Source: Lachnoclostridium sp. An131 (lineage in GTDB: Bacteria; Bacillota; Clostridia; Lachnospirales; Lachnospiraceae). Taken from it: DNA of 64,000 nt. The notes under the pieces were generated by a model. That model was not told where the DNA came from and made no database searches. It was given only the letters and a program-made list of their open reading frames with translations. The translations under genes and the position numbers were made by a program. The DNA lies in assembly GCF_002160825.1 (NCBI RefSeq), contig NZ_NFLI01000004.1:62001-126000 (forward strand), given 5' to 3'. This document shows positions 33,636 to 42,642 of this stretch, in pieces (positions within the stretch are counted from its first letter, which is position 1; every line of letters begins with the position of its first letter).

Positions 33636-35126
33636 TCAGCTGCAGCGCTCTGTGTACACCTTGATCTTCGGTTCTGTGCCTGAGGGCCGGATCTGGGCCT
33701 GGGAACCATCCTCCATCCAGAGCTGCAGCACATTCGAAGCCGGAATCCCGTCAATGCCGTCCCTGTAGTCCTTATAGCGGACCACCTTTGATCCGGCGAA
33801 TTTCATGCCCTCCGGGCTTTTCAGCCCTTCCCGGATCCGGCTCATGCGGCGGTCCGCCTCTTCGCCGGTAAACTCATAGGTCCTGAGGGTCGTCTCATAG
33901 CGTCCGTACGTCTGGTACAGCTCCTCCAGATAATCCCAGAGTGTCTTTCCTTGCGCCTTGCAGGTATCCGCCAGCTCGCAGAGAATCATGGCGGCGCCGA
34001 CCGCGTCCTTATCACGGACATAGCTTCCAATCATGTACCCGCAGCTTTCCTCAAAGCCATAGACAAAGCGGTCTGCCTCTCCGGCCTCCTCCAGCTTTCC
34101 GATGGCTCCGCCGATCCACTTAAAGCCGGTCAGTGTCTGAATCACCTCCGCGCCGTAATGCTCCGCGATCCGGTCCGTCATGGTGGTCGTCACAATCGTC
34201 CGGATCACAACGGGCCTCTCCGGGAGCGTACCGGCTTCCTTTCTGCTCTTTAAGATATAATCCAGCAGAAGAATTCCCACCTGGTTTCCGTTCAGGCGCT
34301 TATATTCGCCGTCCTTTTTGGCGACGACGCCCAGACGGTCACTGTCCGGATCTGTCGCGATCAGAATATCTGCGTCTGTCTTTTTGCACCATTCGATACC
34401 CAGCTCCAGCGCCTTCGGATCCTCCGGATTCGGATAAGGACAGGTCGGAAAATCCCCGTTTGGCTTCGCCTGCTCCGTGACAATCTGCAGATTCTGGACT
34501 CCGATGTATTTCAGAATGCTGGTCACACAGCTTAAGCCTGCGCCGTAAAGCGGAGTGTACACCACCTTCAGATCCGACTCCAGCTTCTTCTTTGTCCTTT
34601 TACGGATAATCGCTGCCAGAAACGCCTTGATGGTTTTCTGATCAATCAGTACGATGCTTCCCTTTTCCACATAATCCTCAAAGCTCTCTGCGCCGTCCGC
34701 TTCCTTTCTGTCCGCGGCCCAGATATGCTTCTGGATGCTGTCTGCAGCCTCGTTCGTCACCTGGCAGCCGTCCGGGCCATATACCTTGTATCCGTTGTAC
34801 TCTCTCGGATTATGGCTGGCAGTCACACAGATTCCCACCGTACATTTCAGATGGCGCACGGCAAAGGAAAGGGTAGGCGTAGGAGACAGCTTCGGATAAA
34901 TATATGCCTTCACGCCCTTACATGCCAGCACGCGGGCCGCCTCTCTCGCAAATTCCTCTGAATGATTCCGGCTGTCATAGGCGATTGCCGCGCTGGGCTC
35001 CTTGCTCTGTTCCTTCGCATAAGCCGCCACTCCAAGCGTGGCTTCCTGAATGGTTTCCAGATTGAGATGATCCGGCCCCGGCCCCATCGTGGCTCTCAGG
35101 CCTCCCGTACCAAATTTCAGATTCAT
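33636..35126 (-). CDS. Phosphomannomutase/phosphoglucomutase (alpha-D-phosphohexomutase)
   Basis: 496-residue enzyme interconverting hexose 6- and 1-phosphates; here probably mannose 6-phosphate to mannose 1-phosphate for GDP-mannose. Visible motifs are LKFGTGGLRATMGPG at the N-terminus, the catalytic serine loop GICVTASHNPREYNGYKVYG, the metal loop LIATDPDSDRLGVV, GFEESCGYM for sugar binding, and the phosphate loop QIRPSGTEPKIKVY. It starts directly at the FGTGG motif, without the 40-residue leader of longer PgcA-type mutases, as in shorter relatives. Last gene of the GDP-fucose operon, 20 nt after manA. Confidence 0.93.
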   Translation of the reverse strand: MNLKFGTGGLRATMGPGPDHLNLETIQEATLGVAAYAKEQSKEPSAAIAYDSRNHSEEFAREAARVLACKGVKAYIYPKLSPTPTLSFAVRHLKCTVGICVTASHNPREYNGYKVYGPDGCQVTNEAADSIQKHIWAADRKEADGAESFEDYVEKGSIVLIDQKTIKAFLAAIIRKRTKKKLESDLKVVYTPLYGAGLSCVTSILKYIGVQNLQIVTEQAKPNGDFPTCPYPNPEDPKALELGIEWCKKTDADILIATDPDSDRLGVVAKKDGEYKRLNGNQVGILLLDYILKSRKEAGTLPERPVVIRTIVTTTMTDRIAEHYGAEVIQTLTGFKWIGGAIGKLEEAGEADRFVYGFEESCGYMIGSYVRDKDAVGAAMILCELADTCKAQGKTLWDYLEELYQTYGRYETTLRTYEFTGEEADRRMSRIREGLKSPEGMKFAGSKVVRYKDYRDGIDGIPASNVLQLWMEDGSQAQIRPSGTEPKIKVYTERCS

Positions 35127-35146
35127 ATCATTCTACCTTTCTTGTC

Positions 35147-36028
35147 TCATATAATACCAGGGCTTCCGTCCGTCTCCCGCTTTTGCCGCAGGCCTCCGGA
35201 TGAAATGAGCAGCTGCAGATTTCCTTCTGCCCGATAAGCTTCCATGCCCTTCGGAAGGTACACGCTGTCCCCGGCCTTAAGCTCCAGCCTCTGTCCCCCT
35301 CCTGTAAGCACACCTTCTCCTTCCAGCACGAGCAGAGACAGAAAGCCCTGCAGCGTATCTCCCTCAAAGCTTTTCTCTATTCTGTATAATTGTACCACAA
35401 AATATGGACATTGCACTAATAAAGTTCTGGAATATCCGTTTTTTTGAATTCTGGGCCCCATGGGATGATGCCCGGCCAAGGGCGGCACGAAGCCGGCCAC
35501 CTGCTCAGCCTTTCGGATATGCAGCTCGCGCTTTCTGTGCTCCTGGTCTTCTCTGTTGTAGTCGTACACCCGGTAGGTCACATCTGAGCTCTGCTGTATC
35601 TCAGCGACAGTGATTCCTGCCCCGATGGCATGCAGAAGCCCTGCCGGAATATAGAATACGTCACCCTTCTTGACAGGCACCTTCCGGCAGACCTCCAGAA
35701 TGGTCTGGTTCTGAATCCGTTTGCGGAATTCCTGCGGTGAAATTCTGTGCTTCAGCCCATAATAAAGATATGCGCCGGGCTCACAGTCCAGCACATACCA
35801 CATTTCCGTCTTTCCGTTTTTTCCTTCCTCCGTCCGTGCAAACTCATCGCCCGGATGCACCTGTACGGACAGGGCCTCTCTGGCACGGATGATTTTGATC
35901 AGGAGCGGACAATCCTCCAGCCCCTCCTGCAGCCAGGACAGCATCCAGTCCTCCGTTCCCCAGATATACTCCTTCCTCACAGGCTCAAGCTTCACCGGCC
36001 CCGGCCTCTTCTCTGCTTCTGCTTTCAT
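35147..36028 (-). CDS. manA: Mannose-6-phosphate isomerase, class I
   Basis: 293 residues. It interconverts fructose 6-phosphate and mannose 6-phosphate, the entry step to GDP-mannose. Cupin zinc-site residues are visible: LSVQVHPGDEFA (QxH), TEMWYVLDCEPGAYLYYGLK (Glu), and GDVFYIPAGLLHAIGAGITVAEIQQSSDVTYRVYDY (His and Arg). ATG 36028 follows GGAAGG by 6 nt and lies 13 nt after the fcl stop; longer in-frame starts overlap fcl and do not resemble the family. It feeds the phosphomutase and manC of the same operon. Confidence 0.92.
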   Translation of the reverse strand: MKAEAEKRPGPVKLEPVRKEYIWGTEDWMLSWLQEGLEDCPLLIKIIRAREALSVQVHPGDEFARTEEGKNGKTEMWYVLDCEPGAYLYYGLKHRISPQEFRKRIQNQTILEVCRKVPVKKGDVFYIPAGLLHAIGAGITVAEIQQSSDVTYRVYDYNREDQEHRKRELHIRKAEQVAGFVPPLAGHHPMGPRIQKNGYSRTLLVQCPYFVVQLYRIEKSFEGDTLQGFLSLLVLEGEGVLTGGGQRLELKAGDSVYLPKGMEAYRAEGNLQLLISSGGLRQKRETDGSPGII

Positions 36029-36041
36029 CTGACCTTCCGCC

Positions 36042-37043
36042 CTATCTCTCGGCAAACTCCCCTGTCTCATATCTCTCGCAGAACCATTCATAGGTTCTCC
36101 TAAGCCCCGTTTCCAAATCAATCCGCGGCTCCCAGCCCACAGCCCGGAGGCGGCTGATATCCGTGAGCTTCCGGGGCGTTCCGTCCGGCTTTGAAGGATC
36201 GAGAACGATTTCTCCTGCGTATCCCGTAACCTTCTTTATCAGCTGGGCCAGCTCCAGAATCGTAACCTCTTTTCCATAGCCCACGTTAAAGAAATCGTTT
36301 CCGTCATAATGGTCCATCAGATAAAGGCAGGCATCCGCCAGATCGTCCACGTTCAGAAACTCCCGCAGAGGCGTGCCGCTTCCCCAGACTGTGACTGACG
36401 GCGCTCCGTTTTTCTTCGCCTCATGAAATTTTCTCATCAGGGCCGGAAGGACATGGGAGTTCTCCAGCCCGAAATTGTCGTTGATTCCGTACAGGTTGCA
36501 GGGCATCACGCTGATATAGTGCGTTCCGTACTGCCTGTTGTAATAGGCGCACATTTTAAGTCCCGCAATTTTGGCCAGCGCATACGCCTCGTTTGTCTTT
36601 TCCAGATAGCCTGAGAGCAGGTATTCCTCCCTGATCGGCTGCGGACAGTCTCTCGGATAGATGCAGGAGCTTCCGAGAAACAGAAGCTTCTTCACCTGAT
36701 TCTGAAAAGCCGCGTCAATCACATTGCACTCTATCTGAAGATTCTTCATGATGAAATCTGCCGGGTAGGTATCGTTGGCATAGATCCCGCCCACCTTAGC
36801 TGCCGCCAATATGACATAATCCGGCTTTTCCTGTTCAAAAAAGGCCTCCACATCCGCCTGGCGGGTCAGGTCAAGCTCCGCATGGGTTCTTGTGATAATA
36901 TTCCGAAAGCCGTCCTGCTCCAGCCGCCGCACGAGTGCGGAGCCGACCAGGCCCTTATGTCCTGCCACGTAGATTTTTTTATTCCGATCCAGCGGCTCTG
37001 CCGCACAGCTCTGTTCCATAGATTTCTGCACTGCCTGTTCCAT
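36042..37043 (-). CDS. fcl: GDP-L-fucose synthase
   Basis: 333 residues. This NADPH-dependent epimerase/reductase converts GDP-4-keto-6-deoxymannose to GDP-L-fucose. The Rossmann motif [18 protein letters not shown] comes after a short 20-residue N-terminal extension; later come [32 protein letters not shown] (catalytic YxxxK) and [10 protein letters not shown], with [20 protein letters not shown] near residue 215. ATG 37043 has AGAAGG at 6 nt; the ATG two codons earlier is too close to it. It follows gmd by 53 nt. Confidence 0.95.
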   Translation of the reverse strand: MEQAVQKSMEQSCAAEPLDRNKKIYVAGHKGLVGSALVRRLEQDGFRNIITRTHAELDLTRQADVEAFFEQEKPDYVILAAAKVGGIYANDTYPADFIMKNLQIECNVIDAAFQNQVKKLLFLGSSCIYPRDCPQPIREEYLLSGYLEKTNEAYALAKIAGLKMCAYYNRQYGTHYISVMPCNLYGINDNFGLENSHVLPALMRKFHEAKKNGAPSVTVWGSGTPLREFLNVDDLADACLYLMDHYDGNDFFNVGYGKEVTILELAQLIKKVTGYAGEIVLDPSKPDGTPRKLTDISRLRAVGWEPRIDLETGLRRTYEWFCERYETGEFAER

Positions 37044-37096
37044 TTTCATCCTTCTTTCCTGTATTCGTTTCTCTTTTCCGCCTGTAAACGGACATT

Positions 37097-38164
37097 TTAC
37101 TTCAATACGCCGGCTGCGCCGCCCCTTCTGACCAGCTCCATATCATGCTCTACCATGATTTTTACAAGCTCCTCAAAGGAGGTTTTTCTCGGATTCCATC
37201 CCAGAAGCTCCCTGGCCTTTGACGGGTCCCCCAGCAGCAGATCCACCTCGGCGGGCCGGAAAAATTCCGGAGACACCTCCACCAGTGTCCTTCCTGTAGC
37301 CTGGTCGATCCCCTTTTCCCTTACGCCCTCTCCTTCCCAGCGAAGCTGCATTCCCGCATGGGCAAAGGCCGCCTCTGCAAATTCTCTGACTGTGCGCGTC
37401 TCCCCTGTGGCAATTACAAAATCCTCCGGCGTGTCATGCTGTAAAATCATCCACATGCACTCCACATAATCCTTCGCATAGCCCCAGTCGCGTTTGGCGT
37501 CCAGATTTCCAAGCAGCAGCTTTTCCTGGCGCCCTGCCGCAATGTTTGCTGCTGCCAGCGTGATTTTCCTGGTCACAAAGGTCTCTCCCCGCCGCTCTGA
37601 CTCATGGTTAAAAAGAATCCCGTTTACCGCGTACATCCCGTAGGCTTCCCGGTAATGCTTTGTAATCCAGTAGCCATAGAGCTTTGCCACCGCATAAGGC
37701 GACCGGGGATGAAACGGCGTCGTCTCCCTCTGCGGAATCTCCTCTACCTTTCCAAAAAGCTCTGACGTAGACGCCTGATAGATCCGCGTGGTCTTTGCAA
37801 GCCCCGCGATCCGCACGGCCTCCAGGACGCGCAGCACTCCGATTCCGTCTGCATTCGCCGTGTATTCCGGCTCCTCAAATGAAACTGCCACATGGGATTG
37901 AGCAGCCAGATTGTAGACCTCATCCGGCCGGATCTCCAGCATCAGCCTCACCAGATTCATCGAATCTGTCATATCGCCGTAGACCAGATGAAGGCCGTCT
38001 CCCTTTTTTTCTCTTTCCTCCAGCAGATGCGCGATGCGCTCCGCCGTGTTAGTCGAGCCCCGGCGGAACAGTCCATAGACCTCATACCCCTTTTCCAGCA
38101 GAAGCTCCGCCAGATAGGAGCCGTCCTGTCCTGTGATTCCTGTGATCAGCGCTGTCTTTTTCAT
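37097..38164 (-). CDS. gmd: GDP-mannose 4,6-dehydratase
   Basis: 355 residues. It makes GDP-4-keto-6-deoxy-D-mannose. It has the NADP-binding [27 protein letters not shown], the [11 protein letters not shown] segment, [56 protein letters not shown] with the catalytic YxxxK, and [20 protein letters not shown]. Every diagnostic block is intact. The ribosome site CGGAGGAAA precedes the ATG; it starts 22 nt after manC. Confidence 0.97.
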   Translation of the reverse strand: MKKTALITGITGQDGSYLAELLLEKGYEVYGLFRRGSTNTAERIAHLLEEREKKGDGLHLVYGDMTDSMNLVRLMLEIRPDEVYNLAAQSHVAVSFEEPEYTANADGIGVLRVLEAVRIAGLAKTTRIYQASTSELFGKVEEIPQRETTPFHPRSPYAVAKLYGYWITKHYREAYGMYAVNGILFNHESERRGETFVTRKITLAAANIAAGRQEKLLLGNLDAKRDWGYAKDYVECMWMILQHDTPEDFVIATGETRTVREFAEAAFAHAGMQLRWEGEGVREKGIDQATGRTLVEVSPEFFRPAEVDLLLGDPSKARELLGWNPRKTSFEELVKIMVEHDMELVRRGGAAGVLK

Positions 38165-38186
38165 ATTCTGTTTTCCTCCGTTATCC

Positions 38187-39548
38187 CTATAATATATGGC
38201 TCAGCTCAATTTCATCCCAGTCAAACGTAATCCGGTTGATATCGTCGCTTCCGGTACTTGTTCCCACATGGATCTCTATATATTCAAAATCCTGAAAGGC
38301 CTTGACCGCATGGCGCTGATTTTTCCGGATGCAGACAGCCTTTCCAGAGCTCAAAGGAATCTTAGTCCCCTCCAGAATCAGCTCTCCCGTTCCGGAAAGA
38401 ACCGTCCAAATCTCGTCACGGTCTTTGTGGTAATGATAGCTGGAGGTCATTCCATCATAGATATGAATCTTGCGGGTCAGCGTAGAAAGTCCCTGGTATT
38501 CGGAGCTGTCCAGCGTCTCCAGCGTTCCCCAGCGGCGTTCCTCAAACATCGGCCGGGAGGTGAAGGCCGCCGCAGCTTCCTTTACCTTTGCACTCATGCT
38601 CTTGTCCGCCACCAGAATCCCATCCTGAGAAGCCACAACCACCAGATCTCTGGCTCCCATTACGACTGCAGGAGCCTTCAGCTCGTTGATTACCTGTGTG
38701 TTTTCACAGCTCTCGTCCAGGACGACGTTTCCGATGGCGTCTGTGCTCATCTGCTCTGCCAGCGCATCCCAGGTGCCGAGATCCTTCCAGTAGCCCCGGA
38801 ATTCCGTCACGGCCAGCCTTTCCGCCTTTTCCAGCACCTCATAATCGAAGCTGATTTTGGGAAGGCGCTCATAGGCGGCGCAGAGGCCCTCATAGTCCTT
38901 CGGAACGCCGTATGCCGCTGCCTTTTCCAGCATATCGCCGATCCGGACACAGAAGACGCCGCAGTTCCAGAGCGCGCCCTTCTGCATCAGCTCCTCCGCC
39001 TGTTCCTCATCTGGCTTTTCCACAAAGCCCTCCACCTCTCTCCAGCCGTCTCTTGCTTCTCCCGGCAGAATATATCCGTATTTCACAGCGGGATAAGAGG
39101 GTACCGCTCCCATCAGTCCCACTTCCGCGCCCGAACGGATCATTACCTCCTCCAGGCTCTTCACTGTCTCAAAATAGGAGCCTTCTGTGTAGGGATCGAC
39201 TGGCATGATCGCTGCGTAGTCCTCTTTCCCTGCGCCCAGCTTCGTATACAGCCAGGAGCAGCTCAGCAGCACGGCAGCAAACGTGTCTCTCCTTCCCGGC
39301 TCCACCGCAATTCTGGCTTCCTTCACCTGGCTTTTGATCAGCTCCGTCTGATCTCCGCCCGCAGTGATCACAGCGTGGCTTGAGATTCCTGCTTCCTTCA
39401 TCTGATCCCAGACCCGCTGAAGCATGGAACAGCGTTCCATCGAATTCATCTCTTTGTTGACTACCTTCAGATATTGTTTCGGCCGCGCCTCGTTCGACAG
39501 CGGCCACAGCCTTTTTCCAGAGCCCCCTGACAGCAGAACGTAATACAT
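38187..39548 (-). CDS. manC: Mannose-1-phosphate guanylyltransferase with C-terminal cupin domain
   Basis: 453 residues. It makes GDP-mannose from mannose 1-phosphate and GTP. The nucleotidyltransferase signature [24 protein letters not shown] is at the N-terminus; [44 protein letters not shown] and LWNCGVF follow; the C-terminal cupin (about 340-440) includes [22 protein letters not shown]. First gene of the operon manC-gmd-fcl-manA-phosphohexomutase. The leader upstream (39549-39640) is AT-rich and contains a CCATATC/GATATGG inverted repeat; no sure promoter hexamers seen. Confidence 0.94.
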   Translation of the reverse strand: MYYVLLSGGSGKRLWPLSNEARPKQYLKVVNKEMNSMERCSMLQRVWDQMKEAGISSHAVITAGGDQTELIKSQVKEARIAVEPGRRDTFAAVLLSCSWLYTKLGAGKEDYAAIMPVDPYTEGSYFETVKSLEEVMIRSGAEVGLMGAVPSYPAVKYGYILPGEARDGWREVEGFVEKPDEEQAEELMQKGALWNCGVFCVRIGDMLEKAAAYGVPKDYEGLCAAYERLPKISFDYEVLEKAERLAVTEFRGYWKDLGTWDALAEQMSTDAIGNVVLDESCENTQVINELKAPAVVMGARDLVVVASQDGILVADKSMSAKVKEAAAAFTSRPMFEERRWGTLETLDSSEYQGLSTLTRKIHIYDGMTSSYHYHKDRDEIWTVLSGTGELILEGTKIPLSSGKAVCIRKNQRHAVKAFQDFEYIEIHVGTSTGSDDINRITFDWDEIELSHIL

Positions 39549-39764
39549 CGTTTTTCCTTTCCGCCATATCCGGTACCAGTTTCTCCCGATATGGTATTTT
39601 ATTGTAATTATATTTTTTTATTTATCTGTTGCTTTAGCAAGTATATATCTGTATATTTATATTAACAAGTGAGTATATTGCCGAAAACAGGTATTTTATT
39701 GCTCTCATAAATCCTGACCATCTTCTCCTCTATGGAGAACCACTCACAGTAAGGAGATACTTTT

Positions 39765-40634
39765 ATGGATAATTATTTTGACCGATTCCCGGATTCCTAT
39801 GTAGAAAGCTCCCGCCGCAGAATTCAGACTCCCAGCGCCTTTGCCCGTTCCGCTTTTTTCTATGTGCAGGAGACCGGATACCTGAAGCTGAAGGAAAGCC
39901 ATGTGGCACGCCGCAAAAACCTGGAATCCTACCTCATCGTTCTGGTTCTCTCCGGGAGCGGTGTCCTGATGTACGACGACAGGATCTACCAGCTGAAGGA
40001 AGGCTCCTGCTTCTTTATCGACTGCATGACGCCCTACTATCACCAGAGTAGCAATACCGATCCCTGGGAGCTTATCTGGGTCCACTTCAATGGTTCCTCC
40101 TCCAGGGAGTACTATCAGTTTTTTTCTTCCGCAAGCCTCCCGGTCTTTTCACCGGGGAGCTTTCCGGAGCTGCGGGAAAAGCTGAACAGCCTGCTGGACG
40201 TAAATTCTGCCTCCGATTTTCAGGCCGAAATTGCTTCCTCCCGCCTTATTGTAGATATTCTTTCCATTCTGCTCCAGGACATTACAGAATCCAAAGAAGA
40301 AAAAAACCCCGGCCATTTAAAAATGGCCGAGGTGCGCAGCTATCTTGATACGCATTATACAGAAAAATTTTCTCTGGATGAGCTCTCTGAGAAATTCTTT
40401 ATCAGCAAATACCATCTTTCCCGGGAATTTCATCAGTATTACCACACTACGCTGAACCAGTATGTCATTTCGAAGAGACTGACCCATGCGAAAAAGCTCC
40501 TCCGGTTTTCCGGCTGCACGCTGGAAGAGATTGCGCGCAGCTGCGGCTTCTATGACGCCAGCTATTTGAATAAGCAGTTCCGGAAGTCGGAAGGGATCAG
40601 CGCGTCCGAATTCCGCAAGAAGTGGATAAATTAA
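39765..40634 (+). CDS. AraC family transcriptional regulator
   Basis: 289 residues. The N-terminal half is a cupin sugar-sensing domain (YLIVLVLSGSGVLMYDDRIYQLKEGSCFFIDC and YYHQSSNTDPWELIWVHFNG). The C-terminal helix-turn-helix pair (about 190-289) reads FSLDELSEKFFISKYHLSREFHQYYHTTLNQYVISKRLTHAKKLL and IARSCGFYDASYLNKQFRKSEGISASEFRKK, the AraC signature. The start has TAAGGAGATAC upstream. Divergent from manC and facing the fucose-type import genes, it may control either; its own 216-bp upstream region has no operator I can identify. Confidence 0.93.
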   Translation: MDNYFDRFPDSYVESSRRRIQTPSAFARSAFFYVQETGYLKLKESHVARRKNLESYLIVLVLSGSGVLMYDDRIYQLKEGSCFFIDCMTPYYHQSSNTDPWELIWVHFNGSSSREYYQFFSSASLPVFSPGSFPELREKLNSLLDVNSASDFQAEIASSRLIVDILSILLQDITESKEEKNPGHLKMAEVRSYLDTHYTEKFSLDELSEKFFISKYHLSREFHQYYHTTLNQYVISKRLTHAKKLLRFSGCTLEEIARSCGFYDASYLNKQFRKSEGISASEFRKKWIN

Positions 40635-40706
40635 CGTAAATGATTCGCAAAACGAACGCTGCCGGTTTTCTGTATCCTGTGTTCGGCCCAGGCCGCAGCG
40701 TAAACC

Positions 40707-41828
40707 TTATTTATAAATCAGCATCTGGACCGCAGGGTCGCTTAGATTTTCGGCGTCGATCCAGCAGTAGCCTGTATCGATGACAGAAGCATTTTCCATC
40801 CGGGCAATCTCGCGGAAGGCCGCTACGGCTGCCGCGTAGCCCATTCCATACGGATTCTGGACGATGGCGCCTGCCAGCTTTCCATCTTCAATGTCACCAA
40901 TCTCTGTGGAGGAAGCGTCAAAGCCGGCCGCTATGACAGTCCGGTCCTCCGGGCCATACAGCTCAAGGGCTGATACGAGAGCTTCCGTCGTCTCCTCGTT
41001 CATGGCCTGATACGCCTTCAAATCCGGATACTCCGACAAAACAGCGGCGACAATGTCATCCACGCTTCTCTCATCCTGCTCCTGGTATGAAATGTTTACA
41101 ATTTCAATATCCGGGTGATTCTGTTCCATCTCATCGATAAAGCCGCGTTCCCGCTCTATGCCTGTCTCCGTCTCGGAGCTATGTACCAAAAGGGCAGCCT
41201 GGCCGGAATCGCCGATCAGAGAGGCCAGCTGCCGGGCAGCCTCTGCTCCGGCCTGATAGTTATCTGTCTGGCTGGTGCTGACAATCAATGAATTTTCAAT
41301 TGCAGAATCTACGGAAAACACAGGCACTCCGTTGCTTTCCGCCAGCTCAAGCTGCGTCCTTCCTGAATTGATATCTACAAATCCCACGATCAGGGCGTCC
41401 GGATTTTTATCCAGCATCTGATCGATAATATCGATCTGCTCCGCCACATCCCCTGCAGCTGAAGCATCGTAAATCAGCTCTGCCTTCGCGTCTCCTGTAT
41501 ATCCCAGCGCTGTGTTCAAATCCTCGACTGCCTGTTCCGCTCCGGCATGAACCTGCTTCCAGAAGCCGCTCTCCGAATCCTTACCCACCATCGTTACCGT
41601 CACGCCCTCGGGTATATGGATTCCTTCCACAGAAAGGTAATCAATTCCTTCCGCCTGTATCTCAAACAGCTCCTGAAAAGAAGAGCTGTCCTCTTCCTCC
41701 GCAGCCTCCGCCCCGCCGGACGAGGCCTCCTGCGCCTCATCTGACACGGCCTTCTCCGCAGCCTCTGATGCTGCACAGCCCGCCAGTAAGCTCAGCGCGA
41801 GCAGCGCCGCCAAAACCTTTCCTCTCAT
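40707..41828 (-). CDS. Sugar-binding lipoprotein (solo)
   Basis: 373 residues. Signal peptide RGKVLAALLALSLLAGCAAS with lipobox LAGC, an Ala/Glu/Ser-rich linker, then a type I binding fold: VTVTMVGKDSESGFWKQVHAGAEQ, DQMLDKNPDALIVGFVDINS, SVDSAIENSLIVSTSQTDNYQAGAEAA and VIAAGFDASSTEIGDIEDG. The start at 41828 is set by the signal peptide and AGGAAAGG. It lies after a terminator downstream of fucU and has no ABC genes of its own; it may share the fucose-type importer or feed the sensory system. The ending CWIDAENLSDP resembles that of the lipoprotein at 42643-43821. Confidence 0.9.
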   Translation of the reverse strand: MRGKVLAALLALSLLAGCAASEAAEKAVSDEAQEASSGGAEAAEEEDSSSFQELFEIQAEGIDYLSVEGIHIPEGVTVTMVGKDSESGFWKQVHAGAEQAVEDLNTALGYTGDAKAELIYDASAAGDVAEQIDIIDQMLDKNPDALIVGFVDINSGRTQLELAESNGVPVFSVDSAIENSLIVSTSQTDNYQAGAEAARQLASLIGDSGQAALLVHSSETETGIERERGFIDEMEQNHPDIEIVNISYQEQDERSVDDIVAAVLSEYPDLKAYQAMNEETTEALVSALELYGPEDRTVIAAGFDASSTEIGDIEDGKLAGAIVQNPYGMGYAAAVAAFREIARMENASVIDTGYCWIDAENLSDPAVQMLIYK

Positions 41829-41935
41829 CTCAATGCCTTTCCTGTCTTCCTGCATATCCCATGCCGGCAGCCTTCCCTGCCCGTAAGGAGGCATGCTGCC
41901 AGCGTTCTTCAGTACCGATGTTCCCAAGTATAGAC

Positions 41936-41965
41936 TAAAAAGGGATATGCCGCAAGACATATCCC
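41936..41965 (-). terminator. Terminator after fucU
   Basis: An eight-base stem GGGATATG/CATATCCC is followed by TTTTTAG on the minus strand, 90 nt after fucU. It ends the transporter operon. The rest of 41829-42054 shows no gene. Confidence 0.85.
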
Positions 41966-42054
41966 CCAAATACCGAAAATATTAAGAAATTGTTTCGTTT
42001 TTATTAAGGCGCCATCCTCTTCTGCGCAGGCTTTTGCCCGGAGGCCCGGATGTT

Positions 42055-42492
42055 TTATACCACTACGCCCTTCTGAAGCATAATATTTGCGTACAAGGCC
42101 TTCTCGCTGGTGGCGATGATCGCATATGCCTTCTTCGCTTCCTCATAAAAGGCAAAACGCTCGATATTTCCTACGCAGGCGTCTCCCCTGGAATCATACT
42201 TTTTGATGATATCCTTATAGGTGTCCCAGATCGGCGTCTCCACATCGTCACCCGGCACGACCTCCATCAGCGTCACCGGCTTTTCCACATAGGTGTCAAG
42301 GGGCACCAGCTGCAGAATCGCATCCAGAAGCTCCGGCACGCCGTGTCCGTCGCACCGGATCACGATGGCGTCCTTTCCCATCGACTCAGCCGGGAAATTG
42401 CCATCGGAAATCACAATGCGGTCTCCATGTCCCATCTCGCACAGCACCATCAAAAGCTCCGGTGATAAAATCTGCGGAATTCCTTTTAACAT
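42055..42492 (-). CDS. fucU: FucU/RbsD family, L-fucose mutarotase
   Basis: 145 residues. It interconverts alpha and beta anomers of L-fucose (or of a related sugar). Family residues seen: LLMVLCEMGHGDRIVISDGNFPAES with the catalytic His in GHGD, RCDGHGVPELLDAILQL, and ALYANIMLQKG at the end. The fold and length favour FucU over ribose-type RbsD. ATG 42492 follows GGAGAAGG. Located at the 3' end of the importer operon, it is the best clue that the importer handles fucose. Confidence 0.88.
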   Translation of the reverse strand: MLKGIPQILSPELLMVLCEMGHGDRIVISDGNFPAESMGKDAIVIRCDGHGVPELLDAILQLVPLDTYVEKPVTLMEVVPGDDVETPIWDTYKDIIKKYDSRGDACVGNIERFAFYEEAKKAYAIIATSEKALYANIMLQKGVVV

Positions 42493-42578
42493 ATCCTTCT
42501 CCTCCTTATTCCCGTCCGGCGCAGCCTGGCTGCAGAGCTCCCTGCAGACGCTTTTGTCCCACTGGCCAGACTTATCAA

Positions 42579-42604
42579 AGGGGCACACCGGATGGTGCGC
42601 CCCT
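42579..42604 (-). terminator. Stem-loop after binding-protein gene
   Basis: An 11-bp stem (AGGGGCGCACC paired with GGTGTGCCCCT, one G-U) with loop ATCC lies 39 nt after the lipoprotein stop. The U run is weak, so probably an mRNA stabiliser or attenuator. Confidence 0.65.
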
Positions 42605-42642
42605 CTGTATTTACTTCAGATTTTGTGAACTGAATGTTCCGA

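Noticed and set aside
33636-35126. Phosphohexomutase as an N-terminally truncated pseudogene
   Set aside because: It lacks the 40-residue leader of longer mutases but keeps all four catalytic loops and a proper start, as shorter relatives do.
38196-39383. 395-codon plus-strand frame opposite manC
   Set aside because: Shadow of the guanylyltransferase gene; no motifs.
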